Source: Pseudomonadota bacterium (lineage in GTDB: Bacteria > Pseudomonadota > Gammaproteobacteria > Burkholderiales > Thiobacillaceae). Taken from it: a stretch of 64,000 nucleotides of DNA. The notes below the pieces were generated by a model that saw only the letters and a program-made list of their open reading frames with translations, was not told where the DNA came from and did not search any database. The stretch is from positions 1-64,000 of the forward strand of contig JAJZPR010000004.1 of the NCBI GenBank assembly GCA_021847835.1. The letters are read 5' to 3'. How positions within the stretch are numbered: the stretch's first letter is position 1; each line of letters begins with the position of its first letter. Both the position numbers and the translations under genes were made by a program. Positions 25,129 through 35,148 of this stretch are shown here, one piece after another.

Positions 25129-27807
25129 CTATTGGCCGAAAACGGCATCCCACAGCAGTTGGACCGATGCGCGCTCCGTTTCGAGCCGTGACGCATCGAT
25201 CCGCGCGTGTTCCGCGCCCGCCAGCTTGACTTCATGCTGTGCGCGGCGCAGTTCGCGGTAGGCATCGGCCGCATTGCCGGCGGTTTCCGCAGGCAGCAGG
25301 CCGAGTTCGCCGCAGCGCTTCAGGAGGGCGATGTTGCCGACGTTGTCGAGCAGGGCGGGGTAATTCCTGGCGTGCAGCAATATCAGGTATTGCACGGCGA
25401 ATTCCACGTCGACGATGCCGCCTGCGTCGTGCTTGATGTCGAACAGTTCGGTGGCATTGGGGTGGCCGTCGCGCATCTTGCGGCGCATGGCCAGCACTTC
25501 CTCCTTCAGCTTCGCCGGGTCGCGCGGCAGGGTGAGGATGGCGCGGCGGACGGCCTCGAACTTCCCGCTGACCCTCGCATCGCCGCAGACGTGGCGCGCG
25601 CGGGTGAGCGCCTGGTGCTCCCAGGTCCAGGCGTGATTGCGCTGGTAGTCCTCGAAGGCCTCGACCGGGCTCACCAGCAGGCCCGAGGCGCCGTCCGGGC
25701 GCAGGCGCAGGTCGGTGTCGTACAGTATGCCGGCGCCGGTGGTGGTGGTCAGCCAGGTGCTGAGCTTCTGCGCCAGGCGCGCATAAATCGTCCCCGCGTC
25801 GGGCGTGTCATCGTCGTAGAGAAACACGAGGTCGAGGTCGGAAGCGTAACCCAGCTCCTTGCCGCCCAGCTTGCCATAGCCGATGACGGCGAAGCGCGGT
25901 GCATCGACATGGCGAGTGGGCAGCGTGGCCCAGGCGCGTTTCAGGGTTTCGGCAAGCAGCAGATCGGCGAGCGCGGCGAGGTGATCGGACAGGGTTTCCA
26001 GTTTCAAGCGGCCTGCGACGTCCTGCGCCAGCAGGTGCAGGGTCTGCACCTGCTTGAAGCGGCGCAGGCGATCCATCTGCGCTTCCGTGTCGCCGGCTTC
26101 CTCGTCCAGGGTCTGTGCCAGGCGTGCAGCCAGCGCAGGCCAGTCGGGCACGGTGAACAGCTGGCGCGGATCGATGAGTTCGTCCAGCAGCTGCGGCTGC
26201 CGCGTCACCATCTGCGCGGCCCAGGGGCTGGCCGAGAACAGCCGCGCCAGCTGGTTGAGCGCGGCCGGGTATTCGGCGAGCAGGGCGAGATAGGTCTGGC
26301 GCCGGGCGACGGCTTCGATCAGATCGGCGAGCCGCGCCAGGGCATCGTCCGGGTGTGCCTGCTGCGCGGCCAGCTCGATGATGGGCGGCATCAGGCTGTC
26401 CACGCGGATGCGCGCGGATTCGGTGAATTTCTGGCGCGAGAGATCGCGCAGATGCGCGATCCGCGCCGCGGTGCCGGCGGTGTTCCGGTAGCCCAGTTCC
26501 GCCAGCCGGCTTTCGTGCCCGGCGGGGTCGAGCCACGCGCCGTGCAGGGGGTGCGTGGACTGGTCGGTCTGCGGCGCGGCGAACACCTGGTCGAAATGCT
26601 GCTCGACCTTGCTGCGGTGGCGGTCGAGCTCCGCCAGCAGGCCGTTCCAGTCCTTGAAGTTCATCGCCTGCGCGATCAGCGCCTGGCTCTGAGGGTCGGC
26701 GGGCAGGGTCTGGGTCTGCGCATCGTCGAGGTATTGCAGGCGGTGTTCGAGCTTGCGCAGGAAGCGGTAGGCGGCAAGCAGGAAGCCTACCGTGTCCTCG
26801 GGCAGCAGCTGTTCTGCAGCCAGCGTCTTCAAGACTTCCTGGGTGGGCCGCACGCGCAGCGCCGGCACGTGGCCGCCGCGGATCAACTGGAACACCTGGG
26901 CGGTGAATTCGATTTCGCGGATGCCGCCGGAGCCCAGCTTGATGTTGTTCTGGCGGTCCTTTCTCACCACCTCGGCGCGGATCTGCGCATGCAGCTCGCG
27001 CAAGGACTGGTAGGCGCCGAAATCGAGATATTTGCGGAACACGAAAGGCCGCACGATGGCCTCGAGTTCGCCGTTCTTCGTGCCGGTGAGCGCGCGTCCC
27101 TTGATCCAGGCATAGCGTTCCCAAGGGCGGCCGTGCAGGCTGAGGTAGTCCTCCAGCATGGCATAGCTCATGGCGAGCGGCCCCGAATCGCCCCAGGGCC
27201 GCAGGCGCAGATCGACGCGGAACACGTAGCCGTCGGCGGTGTGCTCCGAGATCGCGCCGCTGATTCTCCTGGAGAGGCGCACGAAAAATTCGTGATGCGA
27301 CAAGGGCAAGGGGCCGTTCGTCTCGCCTTCTTCCGGATAGAGATAAATGAGGTCGATGTCGGAGGAGACATTGAGCTCGCGCCCGCCCAGCTTGCCCATG
27401 CCCACCACAACGAGCTGCATGGGGCTGCCGTCCGGATTCATGGGCTGGCCGTGCCTTGCGGCCAGCTCGCGGGTGTAGAAATCCTGCGCGGCGCCGATGC
27501 AGGTTTCGGCGAGGTCGGAAAACGCGCCGGTGACTTCCTCCAGCGGCGCCAGCCCGGCGATGTCGCGCGCGGCGGTACGCAGCCAGACGCGGATTTTCAG
27601 CCGGCGCAGGGTGCGCTTGAGGATGGCGTCGTCCCGCCCGTTTTCCCATGGCGGCAATTGTGCGGCAAGAAACGCTTCCATTTCCCCGCGGCCGAACCGT
27701 TCCTGGAGGCCGGCCAGGGTTTCGGCTTCGAGGCCGGGCTGGCTGTCGAGCAGCCGGCCGGCATGGCGGGACACGGAACGGAGCGGGGCGAGAGAGGGTG
27801 CAGACAT
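25129..27807 (-). CDS. glnE: bifunctional glutamine synthetase adenylyltransferase/deadenylase
   Basis: An 892-residue protein with two nucleotidyltransferase domains. The N-terminal one has GMGKLGGRELNVSSDIDLIY at 136-155. The C-terminal one has GYGKLGGKELGYASDLDLVF near 640-665. It is slightly shorter than the E. coli enzyme (946 residues) but complete. GlnE adds or removes AMP on glutamine synthetase under PII control. It diverges from acs across a 71-base promoter gap. Confidence 0.94.
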   Translation of the reverse strand: MSAPSLAPLRSVSRHAGRLLDSQPGLEAETLAGLQERFGRGEMEAFLAAQLPPWENGRDDAILKRTLRRLKIRVWLRTAARDIAGLAPLEEVTGAFSDLAETCIGAAQDFYTRELAARHGQPMNPDGSPMQLVVVGMGKLGGRELNVSSDIDLIYLYPEEGETNGPLPLSHHEFFVRLSRRISGAISEHTADGYVFRVDLRLRPWGDSGPLAMSYAMLEDYLSLHGRPWERYAWIKGRALTGTKNGELEAIVRPFVFRKYLDFGAYQSLRELHAQIRAEVVRKDRQNNIKLGSGGIREIEFTAQVFQLIRGGHVPALRVRPTQEVLKTLAAEQLLPEDTVGFLLAAYRFLRKLEHRLQYLDDAQTQTLPADPQSQALIAQAMNFKDWNGLLAELDRHRSKVEQHFDQVFAAPQTDQSTHPLHGAWLDPAGHESRLAELGYRNTAGTAARIAHLRDLSRQKFTESARIRVDSLMPPIIELAAQQAHPDDALARLADLIEAVARRQTYLALLAEYPAALNQLARLFSASPWAAQMVTRQPQLLDELIDPRQLFTVPDWPALAARLAQTLDEEAGDTEAQMDRLRRFKQVQTLHLLAQDVAGRLKLETLSDHLAALADLLLAETLKRAWATLPTRHVDAPRFAVIGYGKLGGKELGYASDLDLVFLYDDDTPDAGTIYARLAQKLSTWLTTTTGAGILYDTDLRLRPDGASGLLVSPVEAFEDYQRNHAWTWEHQALTRARHVCGDARVSGKFEAVRRAILTLPRDPAKLKEEVLAMRRKMRDGHPNATELFDIKHDAGGIVDVEFAVQYLILLHARNYPALLDNVGNIALLKRCGELGLLPAETAGNAADAYRELRRAQHEVKLAGAEHARIDASRLETERASVQLLWDAVFGQ

Positions 27808-27878
27808 GGGCGGGATTGGTTTAGTATTGCTGGCTTACTATAAACCCAATTCGTTCCGGCCTTCCCAGGAGATCTCCC

Positions 27879-29852
27879 ATGACCGCCATCACCTCCGTGC
27901 TGCATGAAACCCGCGTCTTCCCGCCTTCCGCCGACTTCGTCGCGCAGGCCAACGTGTCGGGCATGGAAGGGTACGAGGCGCTGATGAACGAGGCCCGCTC
28001 GGATTACGCCGGCTTCTGGGGCAGGCTGGCCCGGGAAAGCATCACCTGGCACAAGCCCTTCACCCAGGTGCTGGACGAGTCGAACGCCCCGTTCTGCAAG
28101 TGGTTCCACGACGGCGAGCTCAACGTGTCCTACAACTGCCTGGAGCGCCACATCCAGGCCGGCAAGGGCGACAAGACCGCGCTGATCTTCGAGGCCGACG
28201 ACGGCAAGGTCACGACCTCGACCTACAACGATCTTTTGAAGCGCGTGTCCAAATTCGCCAATGCGCTGAAGTCGCTGGGCGTTGCCATGGGCGACCGCGT
28301 CATCATCTACATGCCCATGAGCATCGAGGCGGTGGTGGCCATGCAGGCCTGCGCGCGCATCGGTGCCATCCATTCCGTCGTGTTCGGCGGCTTCTCCGCG
28401 AAATCGCTCAATGAGCGCATTGCCGATGCCAGGGCCAAGGTGGTGGTCACTGCCGACGAGTCCCTGCGCGGCGGCAAGGCCGTGCCGCTGAAGGCCGCGG
28501 TGGACGAGGCGATTGCGCTCGGCGGCTGCGACAGCCTGGAAAAGGTCGTGGTCTACAAGCGCTCAGGCGGCCCCGTGAACATGGCCGCAGGCCGCGACCT
28601 GTGGTGGCACGAGCTTGCGGACAGCCAGGCCGATGTGTGCGAACCCACCTGGGTCAACGCCGAGCATCCGCTCTTCATCCTCTATACCTCGGGTTCCACC
28701 GGCAAGCCCAAGGGCGTGCAGCATTCCACCGGCGGCTATCTCTTGGGCGCGATCCTGTCCATGCAGTGGGTGTTCGACGCCAAGCCCGACACCGACGTGT
28801 ACTGGTGCACGGCCGACGTGGGCTGGATCACCGGCCATACCTACGTGACCTACGGGCCCCTGGCGCTGGGCATGACCGAAGTCATTTTCGAGGGCATACC
28901 CACCTGGCCGCATGCCGGACGTTTCTGGGAGATGATCCAGAAGCACAAGGTCACCACCTTCTACACCGCGCCGACTGCAATCCGTTCGCTCATCAAGCTG
29001 GGCGCCGACCTGCCGGCGAAGTTCGATCTCTCTTCGTTGCGCCTTTTGGGCACGGTGGGCGAGCCCATCAACCCCGAGGCCTGGATGTGGTATCACGAAC
29101 ACATTGGCCAGGGCCGCTGCCCCATCGTCGACACCTGGTGGCAGACTGAGACCGGTTGCCACATGATTGCCCCGCTGCCCGGCGCCGTGCCTACCAAGCC
29201 CGGTTCCTGCACCCTGCCGCTGCCCGGCATCATGGTCGGGGTGGTGGACGAGGCCGGCCACGACGTGGAGAAGGGCAAGGGCGGCTTCCTCGTCATCAAG
29301 CGCCCCTTCCCCTCGCAGCTCAGAACACTGTGGGGCGATCCCGAGCGCTTCAGGAAGACTTATTTCCCCGAGGAACTCGGCGGCAAGATGTACCTGGCGG
29401 GCGACTCCACCCACCAGGATGACGATGGCTACTTCTGGATCATGGGCCGCATCGACGACGTGCTGAACGTGTCCGGCCACCGTCTCGGCACCATGGAAAT
29501 CGAATCCGCGCTGGTGGCGAACCCGCGCGTGGCGGAAGCTGCCGTAGTGGGCAAGCCCCATGACGTAAAGGGCGAGGCCGTGGTGGCTTTCGTGGTGTGC
29601 AAGGGCGCGCGCCCTGAAGGCGACGAAGCCAGGAAACTGGTGAGTGAGCTGCGCGACTGGGTGGGCAAGGAAATCGGCCCGATCGCCAAGCCCGACGACA
29701 TCCGCTTCGGCGACAACCTGCCCAAGACCCGCTCGGGCAAGATCATGCGCCGCCTGCTGCGCGCCATCGCCAAGGGCGAGGAAATCACCCAGGACGTGTC
29801 GACGCTTGAAAACCCCGCGATCCTGGACCAGTTGAAGGCATCCGTAGTCTGA
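27879..29852 (+). CDS. acs: acetyl-CoA synthetase
   Basis: A 657-residue acetate-CoA ligase. It has the AMP-binding loop [12 protein letters not shown], the TWWQTETG motif, and the C-terminal catalytic Lys621 in [11 protein letters not shown], which is also the regulatory acetylation site. It activates acetate for assimilation. The ribosome binding site is AGGAG before the ATG at 27879. The last codons (LDQLKASVV, stop) are repeated twice in altered form downstream (see 29853-30132). Confidence 0.95.
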   Translation: MTAITSVLHETRVFPPSADFVAQANVSGMEGYEALMNEARSDYAGFWGRLARESITWHKPFTQVLDESNAPFCKWFHDGELNVSYNCLERHIQAGKGDKTALIFEADDGKVTTSTYNDLLKRVSKFANALKSLGVAMGDRVIIYMPMSIEAVVAMQACARIGAIHSVVFGGFSAKSLNERIADARAKVVVTADESLRGGKAVPLKAAVDEAIALGGCDSLEKVVVYKRSGGPVNMAAGRDLWWHELADSQADVCEPTWVNAEHPLFILYTSGSTGKPKGVQHSTGGYLLGAILSMQWVFDAKPDTDVYWCTADVGWITGHTYVTYGPLALGMTEVIFEGIPTWPHAGRFWEMIQKHKVTTFYTAPTAIRSLIKLGADLPAKFDLSSLRLLGTVGEPINPEAWMWYHEHIGQGRCPIVDTWWQTETGCHMIAPLPGAVPTKPGSCTLPLPGIMVGVVDEAGHDVEKGKGGFLVIKRPFPSQLRTLWGDPERFRKTYFPEELGGKMYLAGDSTHQDDDGYFWIMGRIDDVLNVSGHRLGTMEIESALVANPRVAEAAVVGKPHDVKGEAVVAFVVCKGARPEGDEARKLVSELRDWVGKEIGPIAKPDDIRFGDNLPKTRSGKIMRRLLRAIAKGEEITQDVSTLENPAILDQLKASVV

Positions 29853-29995
29853 CTTACGCCGAAGCCTGTCCAAAGCCAGAGGGATCGCGGGGTTTCGGTG
29901 AAGGCTAACCTGGCGCAGTGCGCCAGGTTAAGCGCCGTGAGGCGCGGCCGTAGCCAAAACCTCCCCTGGACCAGCTGAAGGCGTCGGTGGTCTGA
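29853..29995 (+). repeat. structured element plus alternative acs 3' end, unit 1
   Basis: About 36 unique bases are followed by a multi-stem element (29889-29965). GGTTT (29891-29895) pairs with AAACC (29957-29961), and GGCTA (29903-29907) with TAGCC (29951-29955). They enclose a 10-bp hairpin AACCTGGCGC / GCGCCAGGTT and a 5-bp stem GCGCC-GTGA-GGCGC. Bases 29966-29995 then read LDQLKASVV plus stop, as in acs, but with four synonymous differences. No start codon serves this tail, so it is not a gene by itself. Confidence 0.8.
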
Positions 29996-30132
29996 ATAAC
30001 AAGCACGAGTGTAATCAGGTCAAAGGGGCCGGGTTTCGGCGCAGGCTAATGCCAGCTGGCCGGCGTTAAGCCGCGAAGCGGCGGCCGTAGCCAAAACCTC
30101 CCCTGGACCAGCTGAAGCAGGCAGTGCAGTAA
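29996..30132 (+). repeat. structured element plus alternative acs 3' end, unit 2
   Basis: The same layout as the preceding unit. GGTTTCGG at 30032, GGCTA and TAGCC stems, a first hairpin of different sequence (AATGCC / GGCGTT) and a second hairpin GCCGC-GAA-GCGGC are present. A 37-base block (30081-30117) is identical to 29944-29980 and ends in CTGGACCAGCTGAAG. The tail then reads LDQLKQAVQ plus stop, a different acs-like C-terminus. Stem changes relative to unit 1 keep the pairing. Confidence 0.8.
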
Positions 30133-30146
30133 TTTCCCCGCCGGGC

Positions 30147-30707
30147 TCAGCCCCAGCGCCGGATCGCCTCGGCCAGGGCCTTGCCGGTATCGGCCAGGCC
30201 TTGGAGCGCCTGCGAGGTCGGGTCGGCCAGCGCCTTGTCGGCCTGGGACAGCGCCATCTGCCTGGGCAGGACGAGAACCTGCAGGTTGGCGAGGATTTCG
30301 CGCACGTGCCTGAGCCCGCGCAGCCCGCCCAGATTGCCCGCCGAGGCGGCGATCAGCGCGGCGAGCCTGCCCTCATAGGGCGCCAGCCCCGATTCCTCGC
30401 CGTGCGGGCGCGAGACCCAGTCCAGCGTGTTTTTCAGCAGCGGGGTGATCGAGCCGTTGTATTCGGGGGAGGCGATCAGCAGGCCATGGTGCGACTTGAA
30501 CAGGGCCTTCATGCGTACTGCCGCCTCCGGCAGGCCGTGGCTTTCCTCCAGATCGCCGTTGTAAAGCGGCATCGAGTAATCCCTGAGATCGATGAGCGTG
30601 ACTTCCGCGCCGGCATCGCGCGCGCCCTGCACGGCGTGGTCCAGCGCCTGGCGGTTGAGCGAGCCATTGCGAGTGCTGCCGGCGAAGGCGAGGATTCTTG
30701 GGGCCAT
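30147..30707 (-). CDS. NADPH-dependent FMN reductase-family protein
   Basis: A 186-residue flavodoxin-fold protein. FAGSTRNGSLNRQ (residues 8-20) binds the FMN phosphate, and SPEYNGSITPLLKNTLDW is the second family motif. It probably supplies reduced flavin or reduces quinones or other substrates. The start at 30707 follows AGGGAGGACAT. It converges with acs and the two repeat units. Confidence 0.85.
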   Translation of the reverse strand: MAPRILAFAGSTRNGSLNRQALDHAVQGARDAGAEVTLIDLRDYSMPLYNGDLEESHGLPEAAVRMKALFKSHHGLLIASPEYNGSITPLLKNTLDWVSRPHGEESGLAPYEGRLAALIAASAGNLGGLRGLRHVREILANLQVLVLPRQMALSQADKALADPTSQALQGLADTGKALAEAIRRWG

Positions 30708-30761
30708 ATGTCCTCCCTGATGCTTGTGATGAATTTGCCAAACCGGCATTGTCACAGAAAA

Positions 30762-30890
30762 GCAGTTACTCAGTTATCAGTTGTCAGTTATCAGTGACGT
30801 ATGCTTTAAGCTTTTACTGACGACTGACGACTGACGACTGACGACTGACGACTGACGACTGACGACTGACGACTGACGACTGACGACTGA
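30762..30890. repeat. heptamer inverted repeat with ten-copy CTGACGA array
   Basis: The left arm (30762-30796) is four to five degenerate heptamers (CAGTTAT, CAGTTGT, CAGTTAT, CAGTGAC). After a short spacer, the right arm holds ten perfect CTGACGA heptamers (30817-30886) plus CTGA. The right arm is the approximate reverse complement of the left. It ends six bases before the hslR start codon and leaves no room for a Shine-Dalgarno sequence. Confidence 0.92.
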
Positions 30891-30896
30891 TTTTGC

Positions 30897-31268
30897 ATGC
30901 GCATAGACAAGTGGCTGTGGGCCGCCAGATTCTTCAAGACCCGCTCGCTCGCCGCCCAGGCCGTTGACGGCGGCAAGGTTCACCTGAACGGCGAGCGCTG
31001 CAAGCCGGCGCGGGAAATCCGTGTGGGCGACGGCTTGCGCGTGCGCGCGGGCGAAACGGAGTGGCAGATGGTGGTGCGTGCCTTGTCCGACAGGCGCGGC
31101 CCGGCCAGCGTGGCGCAAGGCCTGTACGAGGAAACCGCCGCAAGCCGGGCGCGGCGCGAGGAGCAGGCCGCCGTGCTCAAGCTGGCCCGCGAGCCCGCGC
31201 GCGACATCAAGGGCCGCCCCACCAAGCGGGACCGCCGGCTGTTGAAGAACTGGCAGGCAGGCGAATAA
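30897..31268 (+). CDS. hslR: ribosome-associated heat shock protein Hsp15
   Basis: A 123-residue S4-domain protein. It opens with MRIDKWLWAARFFKTRSLAA and contains VDGGKVHLNGERCKPAREI, the Hsp15 RNA-binding surface. The tail is basic (TKRDRRLLKNW). Hsp15 rescues stalled 50S subunits carrying peptidyl-tRNA. The ATG has no visible ribosome binding site because a heptamer array precedes it directly. Confidence 0.9.
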   Translation: MRIDKWLWAARFFKTRSLAAQAVDGGKVHLNGERCKPAREIRVGDGLRVRAGETEWQMVVRALSDRRGPASVAQGLYEETAASRARREEQAAVLKLAREPARDIKGRPTKRDRRLLKNWQAGE

Positions 31269-31329
31269 AAAATGCAGCCGATCCGGCTGGCGCCTGTTTC
31301 CCGGGCGAATCAGGCAATACAATGGGGAA

Positions 31330-34300
31330 ATGATCCGTTTCGAATTCGCTTCCCTGTTGCGCCGCCGCTGGCTGTGGGCGCTTGCGGGGGTTCTTGCCGC
31401 CATTCCGGCGCTGGTGCTGGCCTGGCTGTACTGGGTGATGTTTCCGAATTTGCCCCAGTACAAGGACGACATCGCCGGGCTGCTGTCATCCGCCACCGGC
31501 TATACGATTACCTTCGAGGCAATGGACGGCGATTGGGGCGGCGCGCGCCCGCGCTTCACCCTGGAGGGCGTGCGCATTTCCGATGGCGGCCGTCCCTTGC
31601 TGTATTTCACCAGGCTGGAGGGGCGTTTCGGCTGGCGCACCTTGACTGCGCTGGAGCCGAGGTTTCACGAGCTTTCCGTCGAGGCGCCGGGCTTGACCGT
31701 GCGCCGGGCGCGGGACGGCCTGATCCATGTCGGCGGCATCGTGGTCGATCCGAACAGCCCGGACACCTCGTTCAGCGACTGGCTGCTCAGGCAGGGCAGG
31801 GTGCGCATGCAGGGCGCGACCGTGGCCTGGGTGGACGATATGCGCGACAGCCGGCCGCTGATCCTGCATGACGTGTCGCTGCACCTGCAAAACCTGCTCA
31901 ATCGCCATGCCTTTCGGGTTGCCCTGTCGCCGCCGGCTCATCTCTCGAAGCCGCTCGAGTTGAGCGGCGTGCTGTACGGCCGCAGCCTGGCAAAGCGCGA
32001 AGCCTGGCACGGCAAGATGACGCTCAAGGCGCCGGCGCTGGAACTGGCGTCCTGGCGCCCATGGCTGCCGCCGGAATATGCACGGGCGCGCGGCCACGGC
32101 AGCGTCGAGGCCGAACTGGGCATCGAACAGGGCCGGCTGTCGGCGAGCGATTTCAAGCTCAATCTTGCCGATCTCTACGTTGAATCACCGCAGCTGGCGG
32201 CGCCCGTCGATCTCGCCAGACTGACGGGGAGCCTGGGCTGGGTGCGCGAGAAAACCATCAAGGCCGCGACGGCGCAGACGGTTCATGCGCGCGCCCTTGC
32301 GCTGAAAGGTCGATCCGGCGTCGCGGTTGAGCCCTTCGACTTTTCCTATCGCTGGGGCGATGGCGAGCAGAAAGTTTCCGCCGCGCGGCTTTCCCTGACC
32401 CCGCTCGCTGCGCTGGCCCCGGCGTTGCCGCTGGAGGCGTCCTGGCGGGCGCGGATCGAGGAACTGGCGCCGCGCGGACGTTTCGACAGCCTGGAACTGC
32501 GCTGGCGCGGCGACCTGTCCGCGCCGGAGAACTTTGGCCTGGATGCCCGCTTTGCCGGTCTGGGCTGGGCGGCGCGGGAGGGGCGTCCCGGCGCAGCCAA
32601 CCTCAGCGGCATGCTGGCGGGCAACGAGGAAAAGGGCAGCTACGCCATCACCGGAAAACAGAGCGGATTCGATTTGCCCGAGTTCTTCGCCGAGCCGGCG
32701 TTTCGTTTCGATATCCTGAACGTGCGCGGCGGCTGGAAGCGCCAGAAGGACAGTCACTACCGCTTCGACATTGCCGAAGCGATGCTCTCCAATGCCGATT
32801 TTTCTGCCGCCTTGTCCGGACGCTATCAGACGGATGGGCAAGGCCCCGGCGTTGTGGATCTGACCGGCCGGGTGGAGCGGGCGAACGGTCCGAAAGTGCA
32901 ACGCTATCTGCCGCTGGCAATAAACGAGGACACGCATGAGTGGCTGAGAAACGGCATTCTGCGCGGCGAGGTGAGGCAGGGCAGCTTCAAGCTGCATGGC
33001 GACCTCAGCCGGTTTCCCTTCAGGACGCCCGCGGACGGCACATTCCGGGTGGCGGGCAGGGTCTACGGCGGCCAGCTTCGCTTCGCGCCCGATTATCCGC
33101 AGATCGACGACATCGAAGGCGAGCTGCTGTTCGACGGAGTGCGCATGGAAATCCATTCCGACAAGGCGCGCATCTACGGCGCGCAATTGCACAAGGTCAA
33201 GGCCGTGATTCCCGACCTCGACACGACCGAGGAAATGCTGGATATCAGTGGCGAAGCCAGCGGCCCCGCGCAGGAATTCATCCGCTTCGTGAACTTCAGC
33301 CCGGTGAGCGAGAAGATCGACGGGCTGACGGAGGAAATGACCGCCAACGGCGATCTGCGCCTGCAGATGAACATCAAGATCCCTTTGCGGCACAGCGCAG
33401 ACTCGACCCTGGCCGGACGGCTGGCTTTTGGCCGCAACACCATTTTTCCCGGCCCCGACATGCCGCGCTTCGATCAGGTCGGCGGGGTTCTTGACTTCAC
33501 CGGGCAGACCGTAACGGCGCAAAAAATCACCGCACGCCTGCTGGGCGGGCCGGCGACCGTGATGGCGGTAACCGAGGGCGGCCAGGTACGAGTGCGTGGC
33601 CAGGGCACTTTCATGGCGGCGGCCCTGAATGACTGGTTCGGCAAGGACATTGCCGGGCGTCTGTCCGGCCAGGCCGACTGGAAAGGCGAACTCAGCCTCG
33701 AGCGCGGCAGGCAACGCTTCCGTCTGGAATCGAATCTGCTCGGCCTGGGCGTGCGTCTGCCCGCGCCCCTGGAAAAGGCGGCGGGAAAATCCGCAAGTTT
33801 CGTTTTCGAGCAGCAAGGCCTCGATGGCGGAGCCAAGCGGTCGGCGCTGCAATACGGCAACATCGCTACTGCGGTGTGGGTTTCGAAGCCGGGCGCGGCG
33901 GGATACGCGCTGGAGCGCGGCGAGATCAATTTCGGCGGCAAGGCGCAACTGCCGGACGGGCCCGGCATGCAGATCGTCGGCAGCGTGAGCAGTTTCGATC
34001 TGGGCGGCTGGCTTGCCCTGCTGCCGCAAGGCCGGGGCGTGGGCGGCGGCGGAGTGTCGGGCATCGACCTCGAGCTGGCCAGCCTCGACTTCATGGATCG
34101 CCGGTTTGACGACATCCGCATCACGGGCGGGCTCAAGGGCAGTCTGCTGAGAACGTCGGTGAGCGGGCGCGGCATGGCGGGCAATGTCACCTACCGGCCC
34201 GCAGAAGGCGGAAACACGGCTCGCATTTCCGCGCAATTCAAGCAGTTCGTCCTGCCGAACCCGCTGCCGCACGCCCAGGGCGCTGCCGCTGCCGCGATGC

Positions 34301-35148
34301 GCTTGCGGGCAGCCGACTTCCCGGCTTTCGACCTGCAGGTGCAAGAACTCAGCTTCGGCAGCCGTCCCATGGGCCGGCTCGAGCTCATTGCCCATGGCTT
34401 GCACTCCGGCATGGCCGTCGATCAGCTCAACCTGATTCATGCCGACAGCGTGATCCGCATGAGCGGCACCTGGAAGGACTCCGGCATTGGCGAAACCCGC
34501 ATGAAGGTGAATGCCGAGATCAAGGATGCCGGCCAGATGCTGGGTCGTTTCGGTTATGCCGATGCGCTCTGGAAAGGGGTGGCCACCGTCGATGGCGAAG
34601 TCGTATGGCTGCGCTCACCGGCCGATTTCAGCTTCGCCACGCTGGACGGGACGCTCAGGCTCAAGGCGAAAAACGGCCAGTTTCTGAAAGTCGAGCCGGG
34701 CGCCGGCAAACTGCTGGGCATCGCCAGCCTGCAATCGCTGCCGCGCCGCATCACGCTCGATTTCCGCGATGTCTTCTCCGGAGGGTTCGCATTCGATGAA
34801 ATTTCCTCTACCATGCAAGTGGCTGACGGGACGGTGTATACCAGCGATTTTCTGATGAAAGGCCCGGCCGCCAGCGTGAAAATGTCCGGCATGGCCAGGC
34901 TCAGGGACGAGTCGGTCAAACTGCGCGTGAAGGTCACTCCCAAACTATCCGAAGGCGTGGCGGTTGCGGGCGCGTTGCTTGGCGGCCCGGTTGCGGGCGT
35001 TGGCGCGCTGGTGGTGCAGAAAGTCTTGAAGGATCCCTTCGAGGAAGCCATATCGTATGAATATCTGGTGGACGGCCCCTGGGACAGTCCGACCGTCACC
35101 AAAGTGGCCAAGCCCAAATCCGCACAGGAAAAAGAACCGGAATCATGA
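31330..35148 (+). CDS. yhdP: YhdP-family AsmA-like envelope protein
   Basis: A 1272-residue protein. One N-terminal membrane helix (about residues 15-38) is followed by a very long periplasmic region of AsmA/DUF3971 type. A conserved C-terminal domain contains KVTPKLSEGVAVAGALLGGP and DPFEEAISYEYLVDGPW. YhdP, with TamB and YdbH, carries phospholipids to the outer membrane. Its length and the yhdP-nitrilase-tldD order match other betaproteobacteria. The stop overlaps the next start as ATGA. Confidence 0.93.
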   Translation: MIRFEFASLLRRRWLWALAGVLAAIPALVLAWLYWVMFPNLPQYKDDIAGLLSSATGYTITFEAMDGDWGGARPRFTLEGVRISDGGRPLLYFTRLEGRFGWRTLTALEPRFHELSVEAPGLTVRRARDGLIHVGGIVVDPNSPDTSFSDWLLRQGRVRMQGATVAWVDDMRDSRPLILHDVSLHLQNLLNRHAFRVALSPPAHLSKPLELSGVLYGRSLAKREAWHGKMTLKAPALELASWRPWLPPEYARARGHGSVEAELGIEQGRLSASDFKLNLADLYVESPQLAAPVDLARLTGSLGWVREKTIKAATAQTVHARALALKGRSGVAVEPFDFSYRWGDGEQKVSAARLSLTPLAALAPALPLEASWRARIEELAPRGRFDSLELRWRGDLSAPENFGLDARFAGLGWAAREGRPGAANLSGMLAGNEEKGSYAITGKQSGFDLPEFFAEPAFRFDILNVRGGWKRQKDSHYRFDIAEAMLSNADFSAALSGRYQTDGQGPGVVDLTGRVERANGPKVQRYLPLAINEDTHEWLRNGILRGEVRQGSFKLHGDLSRFPFRTPADGTFRVAGRVYGGQLRFAPDYPQIDDIEGELLFDGVRMEIHSDKARIYGAQLHKVKAVIPDLDTTEEMLDISGEASGPAQEFIRFVNFSPVSEKIDGLTEEMTANGDLRLQMNIKIPLRHSADSTLAGRLAFGRNTIFPGPDMPRFDQVGGVLDFTGQTVTAQKITARLLGGPATVMAVTEGGQVRVRGQGTFMAAALNDWFGKDIAGRLSGQADWKGELSLERGRQRFRLESNLLGLGVRLPAPLEKAAGKSASFVFEQQGLDGGAKRSALQYGNIATAVWVSKPGAAGYALERGEINFGGKAQLPDGPGMQIVGSVSSFDLGGWLALLPQGRGVGGGGVSGIDLELASLDFMDRRFDDIRITGGLKGSLLRTSVSGRGMAGNVTYRPAEGGNTARISAQFKQFVLPNPLPHAQGAAAAAMRLRAADFPAFDLQVQELSFGSRPMGRLELIAHGLHSGMAVDQLNLIHADSVIRMSGTWKDSGIGETRMKVNAEIKDAGQMLGRFGYADALWKGVATVDGEVVWLRSPADFSFATLDGTLRLKAKNGQFLKVEPGAGKLLGIASLQSLPRRITLDFRDVFSGGFAFDEISSTMQVADGTVYTSDFLMKGPAASVKMSGMARLRDESVKLRVKVTPKLSEGVAVAGALLGGPVAGVGALVVQKVLKDPFEEAISYEYLVDGPWDSPTVTKVAKPKSAQEKEPES

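Noticed and set aside
27808-27878. Operator between glnE and acs
   Set aside because: Only a 6-bp GGTTTA/TAAACC inverted pair is seen, too short to support a site.
29889-30102. Integron attC site, tRNA or ordinary terminator
   Set aside because: There is no integrase or cassette gene, no tRNA-like T-loop or CCA end, and no U-tract after the stems. The repeated coding tail is not explained by any of these.
30817-30890. Possible CRISPR array
   Set aside because: The 7-base units are contiguous with no spacers, and no cas gene is present.
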